Source: Mya arenaria (lineage: Eukaryota; Mollusca; Bivalvia; Myida; Myidae). From it: a DNA stretch of 64,000 nucleotides. Location of the stretch: the NCBI RefSeq assembly GCF_026914265.1, contig NC_069124.1, positions 54,517,888 through 54,581,887 of the forward strand. The letters are read 5' to 3'. Position 1 is the first letter of the stretch. Each line of letters starts with the position of its first letter. The notes beneath the pieces are model-generated. The model worked only from the letters and a program-made list of their open reading frames with translations. It was not told the DNA's origin and ran no database searches. Shown here piece by piece: positions 12,114 through 24,985 of the stretch. Both the position numbers and the translations under genes were made by a program.

Positions 12114-14145
12114 TGCCGTTGGATGCCCCATCCACCGGTACAGCATGCGTGGATAGGACGTGTCTACGCTTATGGCAAATTTAATACACTCGAGGGAGTG
12201 TTTTAATCTTACTTAACCCTTAATTTTCATCGAAACAGAGACTTTAGACCGACGAGCCTATTAAATCGCTGCCAGTGTTTAAAAAACTGTAAAAACTCTG
12301 GCATTCGTCTGTTTGAGTTTAGATGCACTGTTCACTCTACAATCGAGTCAGCGCCAAACGAGACACGTACAGTGAAGGGCACTGTTTGTTCAAGTGTTCC
12401 TAGGAACAATTCCTCTTCCACCCCGCAACATGTCAATACTGCTAACTACACGGAATTAATGCCCAATATCGAATGACCAGCAAAACGGAGACTATATCAA
12501 GAATGAGATCGATGCATATCTAACTACAGAACTGGATTTGTCCGCCGATGTTAATAATGTAGATGATATCTCGCCAGCATTACAGTGAGTGACTAAAGCC
12601 GGTGTCACTTCGACGTGAAAGAAGTTTGTATCAATTTTACTTAGTGAACAAATCTTTATACCACAAAAACATTGCAAAGTTATACATTAAAACTACTGCT
12701 CTTATTTGTTAAATCAGTCATCCTGTGGTTACATAATATAATTACTGTATGGTATCAGTCGGTAGTAAAACAATCACATCACTCACTATCAATGGATCGG
12801 TGGATAGAGGAACTGTTTAGTGTAGACATACTATGTGCAATTTGCTCTGTGGTCGTGTTTCAATTTGACAAACGAAAGTTTGATTCATGCGTTCCAAATA
12901 AAACTGATATAAAACCATCTTTTATGGTAAATTGATGCCAGTTCTACACAACACAATCATGTGACTAAGTTCGATCAAGTTGTTAGCTGCTATTCCCGAC
13001 AGACCGCGAGGTCTTGAAAAATATTCAGGTGCTTGATTTCACCTTTCTCGCGATCGGGGCGTCTCTAATTACAGTCATTGATTAGTAATTTATTGCTATA
13101 AGTCCATTGTGAGCGCTACAGAGATGCATAGCTAATATATGCAAATGATGCTACTATCAGCCGCGTGATTTCTACATTCTATGTTCGTTTCTTAACAAAT
13201 TGATTTTAGAAAAAAAGCTTTTCACAACTATATTGAAAACTGAAGTCTGTTTTCAATGGTAGCAGTTAAATTTGAAACTTAAATTTCGATTTTTCTCAAG
13301 TAACTTTCTTCAAAACAACAATTGGTTTTATTTAAATTTAAACGATAAAAATACCGCGAAAACTAGTGTCAACGTTAGTGTCAACGTTTTGTAAAAGTTT
13401 TAAGTCTAAACTTCTTTATAAAATTCGATATTCAAACTGTTTCTTTAAAAATATGGTTTATTCTGTTGGAAGTTTCAAAGTGCAATGGGTGTCGGTGAAA
13501 AGGGCATTGCTCTGAAATTGAAAATCAGACACGAAGCGAATTCTTGCAAACTTTCAAGGAAACATGCTTTGTTGCGACAGATATATGTGCACGTTTCTGT
13601 TGGCAAGTTCTTAAAAACAGGTGCGACAACAAGAATAGTTTACTGAGCACATTAACAACTACTACCTGTTGGGGTTATTTGAGCAGGAGCCTTGCATATA
13701 TGTATGACGTCATATGTACTTCCGTTGTGTGGAAAATTCTCAATAAAAAAATAATGTTTTTATGACTGATAGACATGTTTTCACATGCTCAATACACTGT
13801 AAAGCGAAAATATCAGTATTCCTGCAACTTTTATACCTTGAGTATTTATTATTGCTTGATTTATCATTTAGAATAGAGATTGAAGCATAAACTGCTGCCC
13901 TATAGTTGAAAGGTCATTTTGGAAGAACTGTCATGGCGGACTGTGCAATTTTTAGGGTTTGTTTTTCAAATGGAGTGATTTTTCTTCGGAATAACTTGAC
14001 CCCCCCCCCTTTTATTGGCTTAAAAGGTAATTTAAAGCTTGTACTTTAAGAGTATATATGATTATCATAGTCTGCATTCGCTCGAAATGCCTTTAAATGT
14101 TGTCTAAAATAATCATTTCACATCGAATTATAGAGGAAATGACAA
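12114..14145. other. AT-rich intergenic sequence, nothing recognised
   Basis: Short frames near 12672-12935 and 13544-13765 have no family resemblance or splice context. A run of ten C lies near 14002. Confidence 0.5.
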
Positions 14146-14165
14146 TGGTGGTGTGTAACCTATAG

Positions 14166-14222
14166 GTGTGGTTGATTCGCAGTAGGTAGGGATTGTCCTA
14201 TCACTGCGGAACCACCACACAA
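14166..14222. repeat. Short imperfect inverted repeat (hairpin)
   Basis: GTGTGGTTGATTCGCAGT pairs with downstream ACTGCGGAACCACCACAC at 15 of 18 positions around a short core that is itself partly self-complementary. It could be a small relic element or a hairpin RNA precursor; there is no other support. Confidence 0.4.
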
Positions 14223-17200
14223 GACTTTGAACATTACTGCATCGGATCACCTCAGCAAACGCTATGCATATTTCATTGTATTTCATTCACCATAGTTTAT
14301 TATCACATGATCATGAATTGACTGCTTTATCTGTTGTACATCGTGTTTCTCTTGTGTCAGTATTGCTGTATATATTGTATATGATTGTTTCAAAGTGTTA
14401 ACATTTAGATCACGAGAAAGAACGAAAGAGACATATCAAAGAAGAAAACAAATCAACACTGTCACAAAGATTGGTGGACTTTTTAATGATAGTTATTTAA
14501 ATATAATCTGCTGTGACTTCGTCGCACTGACATTATGCAACATCGTAAACTGTTTTCAGTGATGTGAAATGTCATTATCATTGCTAGATACTGTTCTGAT
14601 ACCGTCCGGAGAAGTCATTCCCCCAAACCCCACCCCATCGATGGCACTCCTCATCGTTGCCCTGCCCCACACACTGTTCGCGTTTATGACAGCGGTGTCT
14701 AAGTTTTATTATTTGTATAGTTTATAGCTCATCTGGGACATCATGATCAGCATATCTTCCCTTCATATCACGACATTGCCCCTACAAGATAACTCATAAA
14801 TTACCGCCATATTAGCTTCACTTTGACAGAAATCTTCTGGGCTGATCACGGAATGATGAGGGCATTGCAGACAGCGGAATTCGCTGCGTAAAATGTTTCA
14901 CAACAAAATCTCTTTTTATTATAAGCTATAGTGATATTTGTTCGACATTATCCTAGACAAACTATTGACTAAGGCAATGGGGTCGTTACACACATCGGCA
15001 CGAGTAAGTGTTCAAGGTTCTACGAGTTGCAAGCTTGTATTTTGGAATTTGAAAGACGGGTCCTAAGAATGCACACAATAAATCCAACCGTCCCGTACAT
15101 GTATGTAAATACCAGTCTACGTTTGAAAGAGGTTGTTCATTAATCAACACAACCAAGGCGCACATAACTGTATATATATATATATAGACTTGCGTATTCT
15201 GGGGGCGGTGTGGGGGTGCGCTCCCGGTACGCACCCCCTAAAACTGTCCAAGTTATCATGATCTCATTTAAAGCAGACATGTTTTGGGACAGGGGAGAAG
15301 GGAGGCGCTCGAGTTGCGCACTAACCCCCTCCCCCTAAACCGCCCGACCCTCCCCCAAGTAACGATCCTACGAACGTCAAGTCTTTGATTCGCCCTTGAT
15401 AAATATAAGCTCATATATATACATTTTTTACCAAAGTTGCATAAGGAGAACCTCGGATGTAAACCAAAGAACTGGTGTCACGAAGTCCTGCGTCTGCTAC
15501 CAGATGCAAACAAGTTATTATTGCATTGCAGCATTTTAGATAGACGTTACTAAAGATATACGCGGCACCAGACAGCAATCTCAGCGTCACGCAATATCCA
15601 ATGTCAAAATGACAGGTCATGATTTTAGGATGATGGCTTGGCTCTTTTTTCCAAATCGGTGCGAATGGATTGTACCTCCAAAATTTAATGATATTAACTA
15701 AGTACCGCTGACGGATATTGTTCTCGACTAGTGGACGTCCCCGCTGAAACTCCCAATTTCACAATGGGATTCATTGACGGTAAAAATCTTGACTTTTCTC
15801 CTCAAGATGACCCCGAAAAGATGTGGAGTCATATTTGTTTCTCTCAAATATTTTCTCTTTAAAGCTAATTTTCTCTTCTCTCGGATAATGGCTAAAATAT
15901 GCAGACGCCTTAAAACCATCCATTTCATCCCGTTCCGCTGACAATAGACTGGTTCCCGCCATATAAGGGGATGTGTCGATAACGATTTAGAAATTCGATA
16001 TGTGTAGAACATGAGCGCGAGATTATGGATGCGACGATGACGATGGGTGAAATTCGATATGTGTAGAACACGGGCTGGCGTCAGTAACTTTGGGTTAAGG
16101 AATACTATAACCTATAATTTGGTCTAGCTTTCTATTGAAGTAGAATGTATACAGACAAAACGTAGGTATGCTCAGGGTTTTCAATTGTTACTTTGTGAAT
16201 CAGTTACAAAGATTGCATCAATAAATAAAACTATTGTACCCGGTAAACTCACTTGCAAAAGGCACATTGAAATGAAACTTATCTTTGAGATATTGCTGTT
16301 GTAATTAGATCAACCATTGTATTTTGTGACAAAAGCTATGTCAAAACGTATTCAGACAGATACTCTCCTGAATTTCGAGAAATTATAGAGCCATAGTTGC
16401 CGATATTTTGTATCAGGGTTGTAAGAAAAAATACAACTAGAGCTGTTATTTATAAGAAATTAAACATTCATGTATTCGTTTAAAGCATATATATTTCATT
16501 TTTATAAGCCCAAGACAAAAACTACATGCATGAAAAATATGAATAATGTTGCTTTATATATTTACAAACATGTCAACAATAGCATGAAGATAATTTAAAC
16601 AATAATGTATGAGATTATTTCTTTCAGGGGGATTCTATACATTTGATTCTGTTATCTTAGGCAAAATGCCTATTTGCCAACAGACTTTGAAGTATTTTAA
16701 TATACCTGATACAAAATATTAAGAATGTGTTAACAAAGATTTCTAATCAGAATTAAGGAATGTTATTAATTGCATTATACTGGGATTTCTTGAATGATAC
16801 CAATCGTTTGTAATTGCACATTTGACAAACTTTATATTATTTATAATTATATTTCTGTTTTGTTCCTCGCTTAAGGTCCCGAGAATATAATAACCTCTTT
16901 TTCTTGTTTGATAACCTAAGAAAATACTTGACAAAACGAATGCACCGCTCATTATATAATTGAAATCTGCGTAGCTCTCCTAAAGGGACAAGGAATTAGT
17001 GGAACGTTTGGCCTATATGCAAATAGTATATGCACTCTTTTCACCAACTCCGACTCAATATAACCCCATACTTCTGAACGATAGTTTACGAAACTTTACG
17101 ACACACAAATCAAAGGCATAACATACGTTAAAATACCTTGCCCACTAACTCTGCATGAAAAAATCAAATGTCAACCTCAATTAGTTTAATAAAATATTGT

Positions 17201-19084
17201 CTTAAAATTACATATTGAATAAAGTGTTGTTTAAAAAATCTAACTATATGTGCCATGCGTGCCCAATAAAACAAATTGAAAAATGAAAGACATTATTACT
17301 TAGATTTGCAAGTTTGAAAAGATGGGTTATACGATAAGAGCGTCCCATAGACATTTATAGGCAACACAATGAGTGATTTCAAAACTATTAAGACTAGAAT
17401 TTGGCGCCATTTTTCTTGTTTAGATATTCGTGTGTATGCGATTTATTATTTAATTATACGAACCGTTTTCCTATTGATACAGCGTCGATATTATGGAACA
17501 ATACTCGCCGGTCTCTAACGCCGCTCCGAAAATGGAGCGCTTGCGGGAACCAGATTGGACCAGACTGAAGACACCAGAAAACGCTTGTTTGACTTAAAAT
17601 CAATGAATGATTTAAAACCTCCCATTCAATAACAAGCCAGCTTGATTAACGCCAGAAATTCTTAAATTGCTATTCACCAATTCAATATTCTCTCTCATTC
17701 ATTTGTACTGGGACAATCATTTAAAATGCATTTATTTTTCACGAGTGTGTCAAAATTTGATTTTATGCCTTGATACAATGGTTAAAAGATCTGTTCTAAA
17801 GAAAAGCTATGAATTGGAAATCTGATGTTAGGATAGTATAAACAGCTAACAAGTTGCCTTTTCAAATCTTATTTAAGAAACTTCTTTAATACAGATATTG
17901 TATTTTTTGTCGATTTTTTCACGAATACCAGTTTTACTATTATCAGCTATTTTATTCAATCAATTCTAAAGCTATCATATTATTAATATCAATTTTCATC
18001 AACACTCTAATCAGTTATCATTACTTCGATGATTTATAAAGCTGAGACGATCCTAATTGTACGTTTAACAGAAAATGAAAAGTTTGCCTCATCTCAAAAT
18101 AAGTTATTTCATTCGTGTCTTTAAATAAACAGTTGCCTTTTCTTCACGAACAAATACTTTATCGAAAACACTTCAATATAAAACAGAGTTGTATGAAAAC
18201 CAATTACATTACATTAAAAAAGACATTATGTAGCAAATTAAAAGTGGGGCAATATTTTTTAAATGGTTTGTATGCTGTCGAAATTGGGATGAACTCATTT
18301 TCTTAGCTTCAAAATACTTCAGTGAAGAAGTGAATCATGACATGACCATTGTATCATGTAATATATCTGGATCTACTTTATATCTAGCGCCATCGATCAG
18401 TGTAGGCATTATCAAGAAAGCTTGTACAAACTGCTGGAAGGATTTCGCCGATTATTTCCTCCATTTATCACGTGATTTGCAAGTAATGACCGTGGCATTA
18501 GTGGTCGTTGACCTCTGATTCTTTATCTCCTGATAAAAATGACTAGTTTCCACGAAAATCCTGCTGGAGGTAAAGCCAGTTCGACATCGTGTCGTTTGAC
18601 TTATGGACATCGGTATTCAATATTTCCTTCGAACAATGACTCTGAGCAGAAAACCCTTGTCCTTATACATTTTTAATCGAATGTGTACTAACGTACGTAA
18701 CTGAATTTTAGATTTGTCGTGGCGGCACCAGCCATTTCACCCACGCCCAAGAATGTCTTTCTAAACTAAATAAATCACTGAGCGCAGCCACATGGAAAAC
18801 CACTACGTCTGGAGTTTGCTAACGTTGAAATTTGGTTCATTTTAAAAACAATGGCATTGTGAGCCGCCTCATTGGTTTGAACGTTTGAATGTTCGTTCCC
18901 AGTTGTCTTTGTTACTTTGAGTAAATGTGTTTCAATGTTAAATCATAACATTGTACAATATATCTCTTCCCATGGTACCAATGGAATGAGACATATCAAT
19001 TGGTTGGCCGCGTGAGTGACAGAAACATGTAGAGGCAAAACTGAACTTTCATTTAGAAGCATCAAGGCAAATATATTCCATATA
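14223..19084. other. AT-rich intergenic sequence with a few repeat traces
   Basis: I see no supported gene. Near 15185-15255 there is a diverged single copy of the 81-bp repeat seen at 8.4 kb, followed to about 15360 by a C/G-rich stretch. A (TA)n run lies near 15170-15185. A 16-bp word (gatattttgtatcagg near 16400) recurs inverted near 16705, possibly the ends of a short element. Confidence 0.45.
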
Positions 19085-19263
19085 CTGTAGAACCCCGTTG
19101 GCTCGAAATCGCTTGGCTCGAATTCCTCGTTGGCTCGAACGTAAAGGATATAAAGGACCATTTTCTTTATTTTGAAGGTAAGCATACCCGCTTGGCTCGA
19201 ATATATCGAGGCTCGATGCATTTTCTCCGGTCACAGTGAGTTCGAGTCATCGAGGTTCGACTG
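19085..19263. mobile_element. pogo-like MITE (about 179 bp)
   Basis: The left end CTGTAGAACCCCGTTGGCTC and the right end (read inverted) CAGTCGAACCTCGATGACTC match well and are flanked by TA on both sides. TA target sites and CAGTCGAACCTCG-type ends fit Tc1/mariner-pogo elements. The core contains repeated GGCTCGAA words and no coding sequence. Two relatives lie at 31683 and 32575. Confidence 0.65.
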
Positions 19264-19949
19264 TACTAGTATTTAATAGGTAACTATCAAAATATCATAC
19301 AACAGAAGTCATTCAACGTGAATTATATAAGCTGCAATGGAAGCCCTCTACCGCCACGACTTGATGTTAAATCGTCTATATCCCAACAAATAAAACATTT
19401 CAATTTTCCTCATGAATTCACGCAAAATGTAATAAAATGATTATCCAAATAAATTGAATAAGGAAGAATACGGAAAATGGAATAAATGAAATCAGTAAAG
19501 ATTTCGGAGAAACTTGTTATCCAACCCGGTGTCATAATCGATGGTAATTTGTCAGTTTTCTTCTAGAGAATGGTCCAAGCCATCAGTCATGTCGTCAGTC
19601 CGCGGAAAATAACATGTTTACCCCTGAACGAGACTCTGTTTTCAATGGGAAATTCCGGTCTTTGCCTCCTATGGTGATTTCTAGCAGTGATAGAATGTCT
19701 CTTTTGGATGATTAAATATCGGCTGTAACATTATTTAATTTTCATAGTTACCCAAGTTACTTAATGCCTCCAATGTTTATTCAAACAAAGTGCATTAAAT
19801 GTTTGTACTAAAAAATAATTCTTATTTGTGCGGCCAACAAAATGAAACAAGCTTAGGTCGTACGATTGCCCTTATACACACATCTGTTTGTATATTGAGG
19901 CGTTTTAATGCCTCTCTAAACACGGATGCCGTACATATGCCTCTTTGTA
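19264..19949. other. AT-rich sequence, nothing recognised
   Basis: No gene or repeat is supported. The last 80 bases show degraded words of the adjoining minisatellite (for example GTGGACAACGTAAACAC). Confidence 0.45.
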
Positions 19950-20344
19950 TGTGGACAACGTAAACACTTATTTCTGTACATGAACGTCATACAAACACAT
20001 ATCTGTACACGGACATCGTAGAAACACATAACGGGCATCGTAAAAACTCATATCCGTACACGGACATCGTAAAAACACATATCCGTACACGGACATCGTA
20101 AAAACACATATCCGTACACGGACATCGTAAAAACACATATCCGTACACGGACATCGTACAAACACATATCCGTACAAGGGCATCGTAAAAGCACATCTCT
20201 GTACACGGGCATCGTAGAAACACATATCTGTACACGGACATTGTAGAAACACATCTCTTTACACGGGCATCGCACAATTCCCATTACCAATCTGTCCATG
20301 GAATTCGTAGAAACACCTCTTTGTACGCAGTGGCCGTTTAAATG
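19950..20344. repeat. Minisatellite, 29-bp unit
   Basis: The unit is CATATCCGTACACGGACATC followed by GTAAAAACA. It is most regular at 20040-20190, and edge copies are diverged. It is related to the 32-bp unit that follows, sharing the GGACRTCGTA(C)AAACA core. Long frames on the - strand are a by-product of a stop-free unit. Confidence 0.9.
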
Positions 20345-21488
20345 TCACTCTGTAAGTGGACGTCGTTCAAACACACCTACTACCTACATGAACGTCGTAC
20401 AAACTCGCATCTGTACATGTACGTCGTACAAACACACCTACTCCCTACATGCACGTCGTACAAACACACCTACTTCCTAAATGGACGATGTACAAACACC
20501 ACTGTTTCCTACATGGACGTCGTACAAACACACCTATTACATACATGGACGTCATACAAACACACATACTTTCTACAAGGACGTCATACAAACACACCTA
20601 TTACATACATGGACGTCGTACAAACACACCCAGCTCCTACATGGACGTCGTACAAACACACCCAGCTCCTACATGGACGTCGTACAAACACACATACTTC
20701 CTACATGGACGTCGTACAAACACACCTTCTTCCTACATTGATGTCGTACGAACACACATACTTTCTACATGGACGTCGTACAAATACACCTACCTCCTAA
20801 ATGGACGTCGTACAAACACACCCAGCTCCTACATGGACGTCGTACAAACACACATACTTCCTACATTGACGTCGTACGAACACACATACTTTCTACATGG
20901 ACGTCGTACAAACACACCTACCTCCTAAATGGACGTCGTACAAACACACCTACTTCCTAAATGGACATCGTATAAACACTCCTACTTCCTACATGGACGT
21001 CGTACAAACACACCTTCTTCCTAGATGGACGTCGTACAAACACACCTACTTTCTACATGGACGTCGTACAGACACACATACTTTCTACATGGACGTCGTA
21101 CAAACACACCTACTTCCTAAATGGACGTCTTACAAACACACCTAATTCCTACATGGACGTCATACATACTCGACTCTGTACATGGACGTCGTACAAACAC
21201 ACATACTTCCTATATGGACGTCGTACAAACACACATACTTTCTTCATGGACGTCATACATACTCGACTATGTACATGGACGTCGTACAAACACACATACT
21301 TCCTACATGGACGTCGTACAAACACACATACTTCCTACATGGACGTCGTACAAACACACATACTTCCTACATGGACGTCGTACAAACACACATACTTCCT
21401 ACATGGACGTCGTACAAACACACATACTTTCTGCATGGACGTCGTACAAACACACATACTTTCTGCATGGACGTCGTATAAACACACC
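20345..21488. repeat. Minisatellite, about 32-bp unit, roughly 35 copies
   Basis: The unit is CTTCCTACATGGACGTCGTA followed by CAAACACACATA. Variants include CCCAGCTCCTACATGG and short units with CATACATACTCGACT. Homogeneous blocks (21290-21420) contrast with variable ones. All + frames remain open because the unit lacks stops; I do not treat these as proteins. A remnant continues at 22456-22640 after an insertion. Confidence 0.93.
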
Positions 21489-22455
21489 TTATTTAAAGTG
21501 ACAATCTTACTCAAAATTATTACATGTATACACATGTATAACAAACATACATTTTGAGTGATAAGCCTTAAACTACTTACTAAACAATGCACTTTTGGAA
21601 ATTATTAATTACAAATAACAAGATTTTGACCATGTATTTACTTGCTGAACATGCAAAAATATTAAATGATTGGTGAATGCTAAAAGATTTACTCTGATCT
21701 ACTATTATTTCATATGGTAGTAATACCGTGTTTTCTGCACCTTTCTTTCAAATTAAACTCGGTATCTGTCATAAGAACCATTGTTCTTGACATTTATACA
21801 TCTTTTTTGGTTTATAAACACAATTTTATTAATTGTGGTAATTTTGTTTGGGAGTAATAGTGCATCTTTAAGGAATGAATTGCGGTGTTGATATCATTAT
21901 CTGGGTATGAACGCAATTGGGTTGGTCAATGTGTGTGGAGTCCGAAGGACTCCACGCGTACTTTGACCAACCCAATTGCGTTCATATCCCTAATAATGAC
22001 ATCAACCCCGCAATTCATTCCTTATATTTACACCAATAGTTCATTATTTCATTCAAGAATTGTTAAAAAAATACTTCATTTTATTTAAGAAAACCTTTCA
22101 GTAATCCGTTCTTACCCATTCTGTAAATAGAACTATTACCAGAAACATTTTTTTCAAATGACGTCACAATAACGCGGGAAAAGATCAACCACTTGAAATC
22201 ACTTTAAAACGTAAAATTGAAACACTCCTGGTACCAATATATTTAAAATATAATAAACTAACACTTTTAACAATGTTGATCTATATCTTACGGGACCTGC
22301 AGACACAATACAACCAATAATAAGATCAATAGCTTTCATGTATATTGTTATGCAATGAATTACGATCCGAACATATCCGAAGATGTTGCGTTCATCGATT
22401 GATGAACGCAATAGCCGAAAGGCAGTTCATTTAAGGAATGGAAGTTGAGGTGTAA
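21489..22455. mobile_element. Insertion of about 970 bp interrupting the minisatellite
   Basis: Array units stop at CACACCTT (21488) and resume at CCTACATGGACGTCGTAC (22456), so the sequence between them looks inserted. Its ends carry ATTTAAAG and, inverted, AATATTTAC. The right end (TTAAGGAATGGAAGTTGAGG) resembles an internal word, TTAAGGAATGAATTGCGG, at the palindrome described next. No transposase is visible, so this is a non-autonomous element of unknown class. Confidence 0.5.
21870..22022. repeat. Near-perfect palindrome, arms about 75 bp
   Basis: The arm starting AAGGAATGAATTGCGG is matched by its inverted copy ending CCGCAATTCATTCCTT, with only a handful of mismatches. The centre is GGAGTCC GAA GGACTCC at 21937-21953. 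The arm includes ACGCAATTGGGTTGGTCAA. It would form a long hairpin in RNA or single-stranded DNA. It lies inside the insertion that splits the minisatellite. Confidence 0.85.
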
Positions 22456-22640
22456 ATATTCCTACATGGACGTCGTACAAAATGTCTCACTACACAGACG
22501 TTGTAAAAATGACTCTCTGTACAAATACATCATACACATGTATTTTAGTAAGTGGCCGTCACACACAGGTATGTATGTACACGCAGACCACGATCGTATA
22601 ACTGATGCCATATAATTTCCTCATTAAACATGGACGTCGG
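22456..22640. repeat. Degraded continuation of the 32-bp minisatellite
   Basis: The words CCTACATGGACGTCGTACAA, CAGACGTTGTAAAAATGACT and CATGGACGTCGG recur at uneven spacing. They are diverged edge copies left on the far side of the insertion. Confidence 0.6.
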
Positions 22641-23117
22641 CATCTGCAGTTTGAGCGGATGTAATTGTCTTTATGATTTAAAGATGTTTTATGTTTTAAT
22701 CAAACACAATATATATGAATTATTTTTCTATCCAAAAGCTGCTCTAAAAATATCTAAACAAATATCACCAGAGAGACCCCCAACACTTCCGTGGCTACAT
22801 GATTATTATCAGATCATAGGACATAAAACACTTAATTTGTTCTGCTACATGCAATAAAACAGCAATAAAATAAAACATTGTGTTCCTTATGATATCTGGT
22901 CGAGAACAAAAATGAAAACGGAAGAATTGATACACACGCTTTATAATTAGTTTATTAAGCATGCCGTACATATCCCATTGCGGAGGCAATAATATATAAC
23001 GACAAGAGCTCCGGAGATCGAAGGCCAGCGTTCGTATGACGATTTTCAAAGCATGTCGCAATACTGTATATATGCATGTCATGGGGAACATTTGTACGAA
23101 GTTTCAGTTACATATTA
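22641..23117. other. Unassigned sequence between two repeats
   Basis: I see no supported feature here. Short frames on both strands lack any family signature. Confidence 0.4.
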
Positions 23118-23578
23118 TGTACGTTTATTGAGAAGAAGAAGAAGAAGAAGAAGAAGAAGAGGGAGAAGAAGAAGAAGAGGGAGAAGAAGAAGAAGAACAA
23201 GAAGAAGAAGATGAAGATGAAGAAGAGGGGGGAGAAGAGCAAAGAGGGAGAGGAAGAAGAAGAGGGAGAAGAAGAAGAAGAGGGAGAAGAAGAAGAAGAG
23301 GGAGAAGAAGAAGAAGAGGGAGAAGAAGAAGAAGATGAAGAAGAAGAAGAAGAAGAAGAAGAAGAAGAAGAAGAAGAAGAAGAAGAAGAAGAAGAAGAAC
23401 AAGAACAAGAAGAAGAACAAGAAGAAGAACAAGAAGAAGAACAAGAAGAAGAACAAGAAGAAGAACAAGAAAAAGAAGAAGAAAAGAAGAAGAAGAAGAA
23501 GAAGAAGAAGAAGAAGAAGAAGAAGAAGAAGAAGAAGAAGGAAGAAGAAGAAGAAGAAGAAGAAGAAGAAGAAGAAGC
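23118..23578. repeat. Long polypurine (AAG)n / (GAGGAA)n microsatellite
   Basis: About 460 bases are almost purely A and G, made of AAG triplets with GAGGGAGAAG, AACAAGAAG and GATGAAG variants. There are fewer than about 20 pyrimidines in the whole tract. It has mirror-repeat symmetry suited to triplex DNA. The K/E/R-rich and F/L-rich frames it produces are not real proteins. Confidence 0.97.
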
Positions 23579-24048
23579 TAAGCTATTTAAGATGTTGATT
23601 TGTAAGCACGCAAAAATGCATAACCTTCACAGGATTTTCTTAGTCGAATAATACAGGGCTATAATTTGCATTATATGCAAGCTATTGTTATTGATCAGTT
23701 TAGTGGGTTAAATGGCTGTGAACTACTGTATTTAGCCTCAGTGCTATACATCAAGTAGTTGCTACGATATTAACTTGTGTGTGCTAACATGCAAAACCCT
23801 TACCATAATTTCTAAGTCGAATAAGAAAGGGTCATAATTTGAATTAGATGCAAGAGTTATCTAAATTGATTAGTTACGTAGGTTGGATAGATATGAGGGA
23901 ATAAGTGTCGAAAGTTTCGATGCAATTAATAATTTCAATATTTGTTTGCTGAGATTTTGACTTCAATGAGCTTACGTGCAAAGCCTTAGCCATGTTGTGA
24001 CGCCGACGCCGACGTCATGGTGAGTAATATAGCTCTTATGCTAAATAA
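23579..24048 (-). repeat. Bivalve GTCGGCGTC-type interspersed repeat, inverted copy
   Basis: Read on the - strand this begins with GAGCTATATTACTCACCATG and GACGTCGGCGTCGGCGTC, then units with GTTAAT..., AAATTATGACCC and TTCGACTTAG. It is the same family as 61774-62917 in the opposite orientation, with about two internal units. The purine microsatellite abuts its far end. Confidence 0.65.
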
Positions 24049-24719
24049 AGAAAAGGTATACATGTTTCTGGTTAAATATGTTCTTTAGTGGTAAAATAAT
24101 GAATACTCGCAATACAATATAACAAATAACAAAACCAGGTTGTTATTCAGCTCTGCAAACTCAATATTAATATGCGTTGGAGAAAGTTTCTCGATATTAT
24201 CTTGTTGATATGAATGATTCTGCAAAGTAACATTCATATATCACGAGAGATCGAGGAAGGTTTTGGTTCGCGTCACTTGCAATCGAAGTTTTGCATTTAG
24301 TTGTTTTCTAAATGCGCTCTCTCTGTAAGGCAATATTTTGATGTAATTTTGTCTGCCAATGGTTGGAATCGATTACAATTAGCCCGGTAAAATGCATTAA
24401 ATGTATTAAAAGTCAAATGGAAATTATCTTTCGTGGTATTTTACCGCCACAGTTGCCCGTGGGGAGATATGATCAATATGGAAAAAGTCCCGGAAAGTCA
24501 ATATAAACTTGATCACCGTTCACTCCGTTATACGGAAAACAAATGGCCGGGCATTGTTGGAGGTGAGTTATCTTACATCTGAGGATGCTTGGGATCAATA
24601 GGCTATTATGGGTGGGCGGTAGTGCCGCATGTCCACCGCCCCCGGCCTCCGGGGCCAAGGCTCCTTCATATTTGGTAGATATACATAAGTATGCGTTTGA
24701 TACTTTCGGAAGCAGATTA
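24049..24719. other. AT-rich sequence, nothing recognised
   Basis: No coding exon or repeat is supported. A short GC-rich patch lies near 24600-24665. Confidence 0.4.
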
Positions 24720-24985
24720 GGGTCGGGTGTGGTGGGGTGGAGGGGTTACTGTGCGGAGGGGTTGGGGTAGTATGGGATGGGGTGTAGAGTGTGTTGGGTA
24801 TGGAAAAGTGAGGAAATGGTTGGGAGGTTGGATGGAAGGGGTGCGGGTATGATAGGTTGGGGTGTTGAGGGGTGAGGTAGGATGGGGTGGGCTGTGGACG
24901 GGTGGGGTATGAAGCCGCGGGTTGTGAAGGGGATGGGGTACAATGGGTGTGTGCATGGAGGGGGTGGTAATGTTATGTAAAAGTA
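24720..24985. repeat. G-rich degenerate minisatellite (GGGGTRKGGTG words)
   Basis: The + strand is a continuous series of GGGG/GGG runs separated by one to six bases (GGGTGTGGTGGGGTGGAGGG and similar). It has no fixed unit and no stop codons on the - strand. It could form G-quadruplexes. Confidence 0.7.

Noticed and set aside
16398-16720. Transposon bounded by a 16-bp inverted word
   Set aside because: The ends are short, lack a target duplication, and the interior shows no other structure; chance cannot be excluded.
20298-21592. Multiple overlapping frames of MDVVQTH-type and - strand repeats
   Set aside because: They come from the 29/32-bp minisatellite; several frames are open at once, which is expected for a stop-poor unit.
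23076-23651. Glu/Lys-rich and Phe/Leu-rich long frames
   Set aside because: Pure products of the AAG microsatellite.
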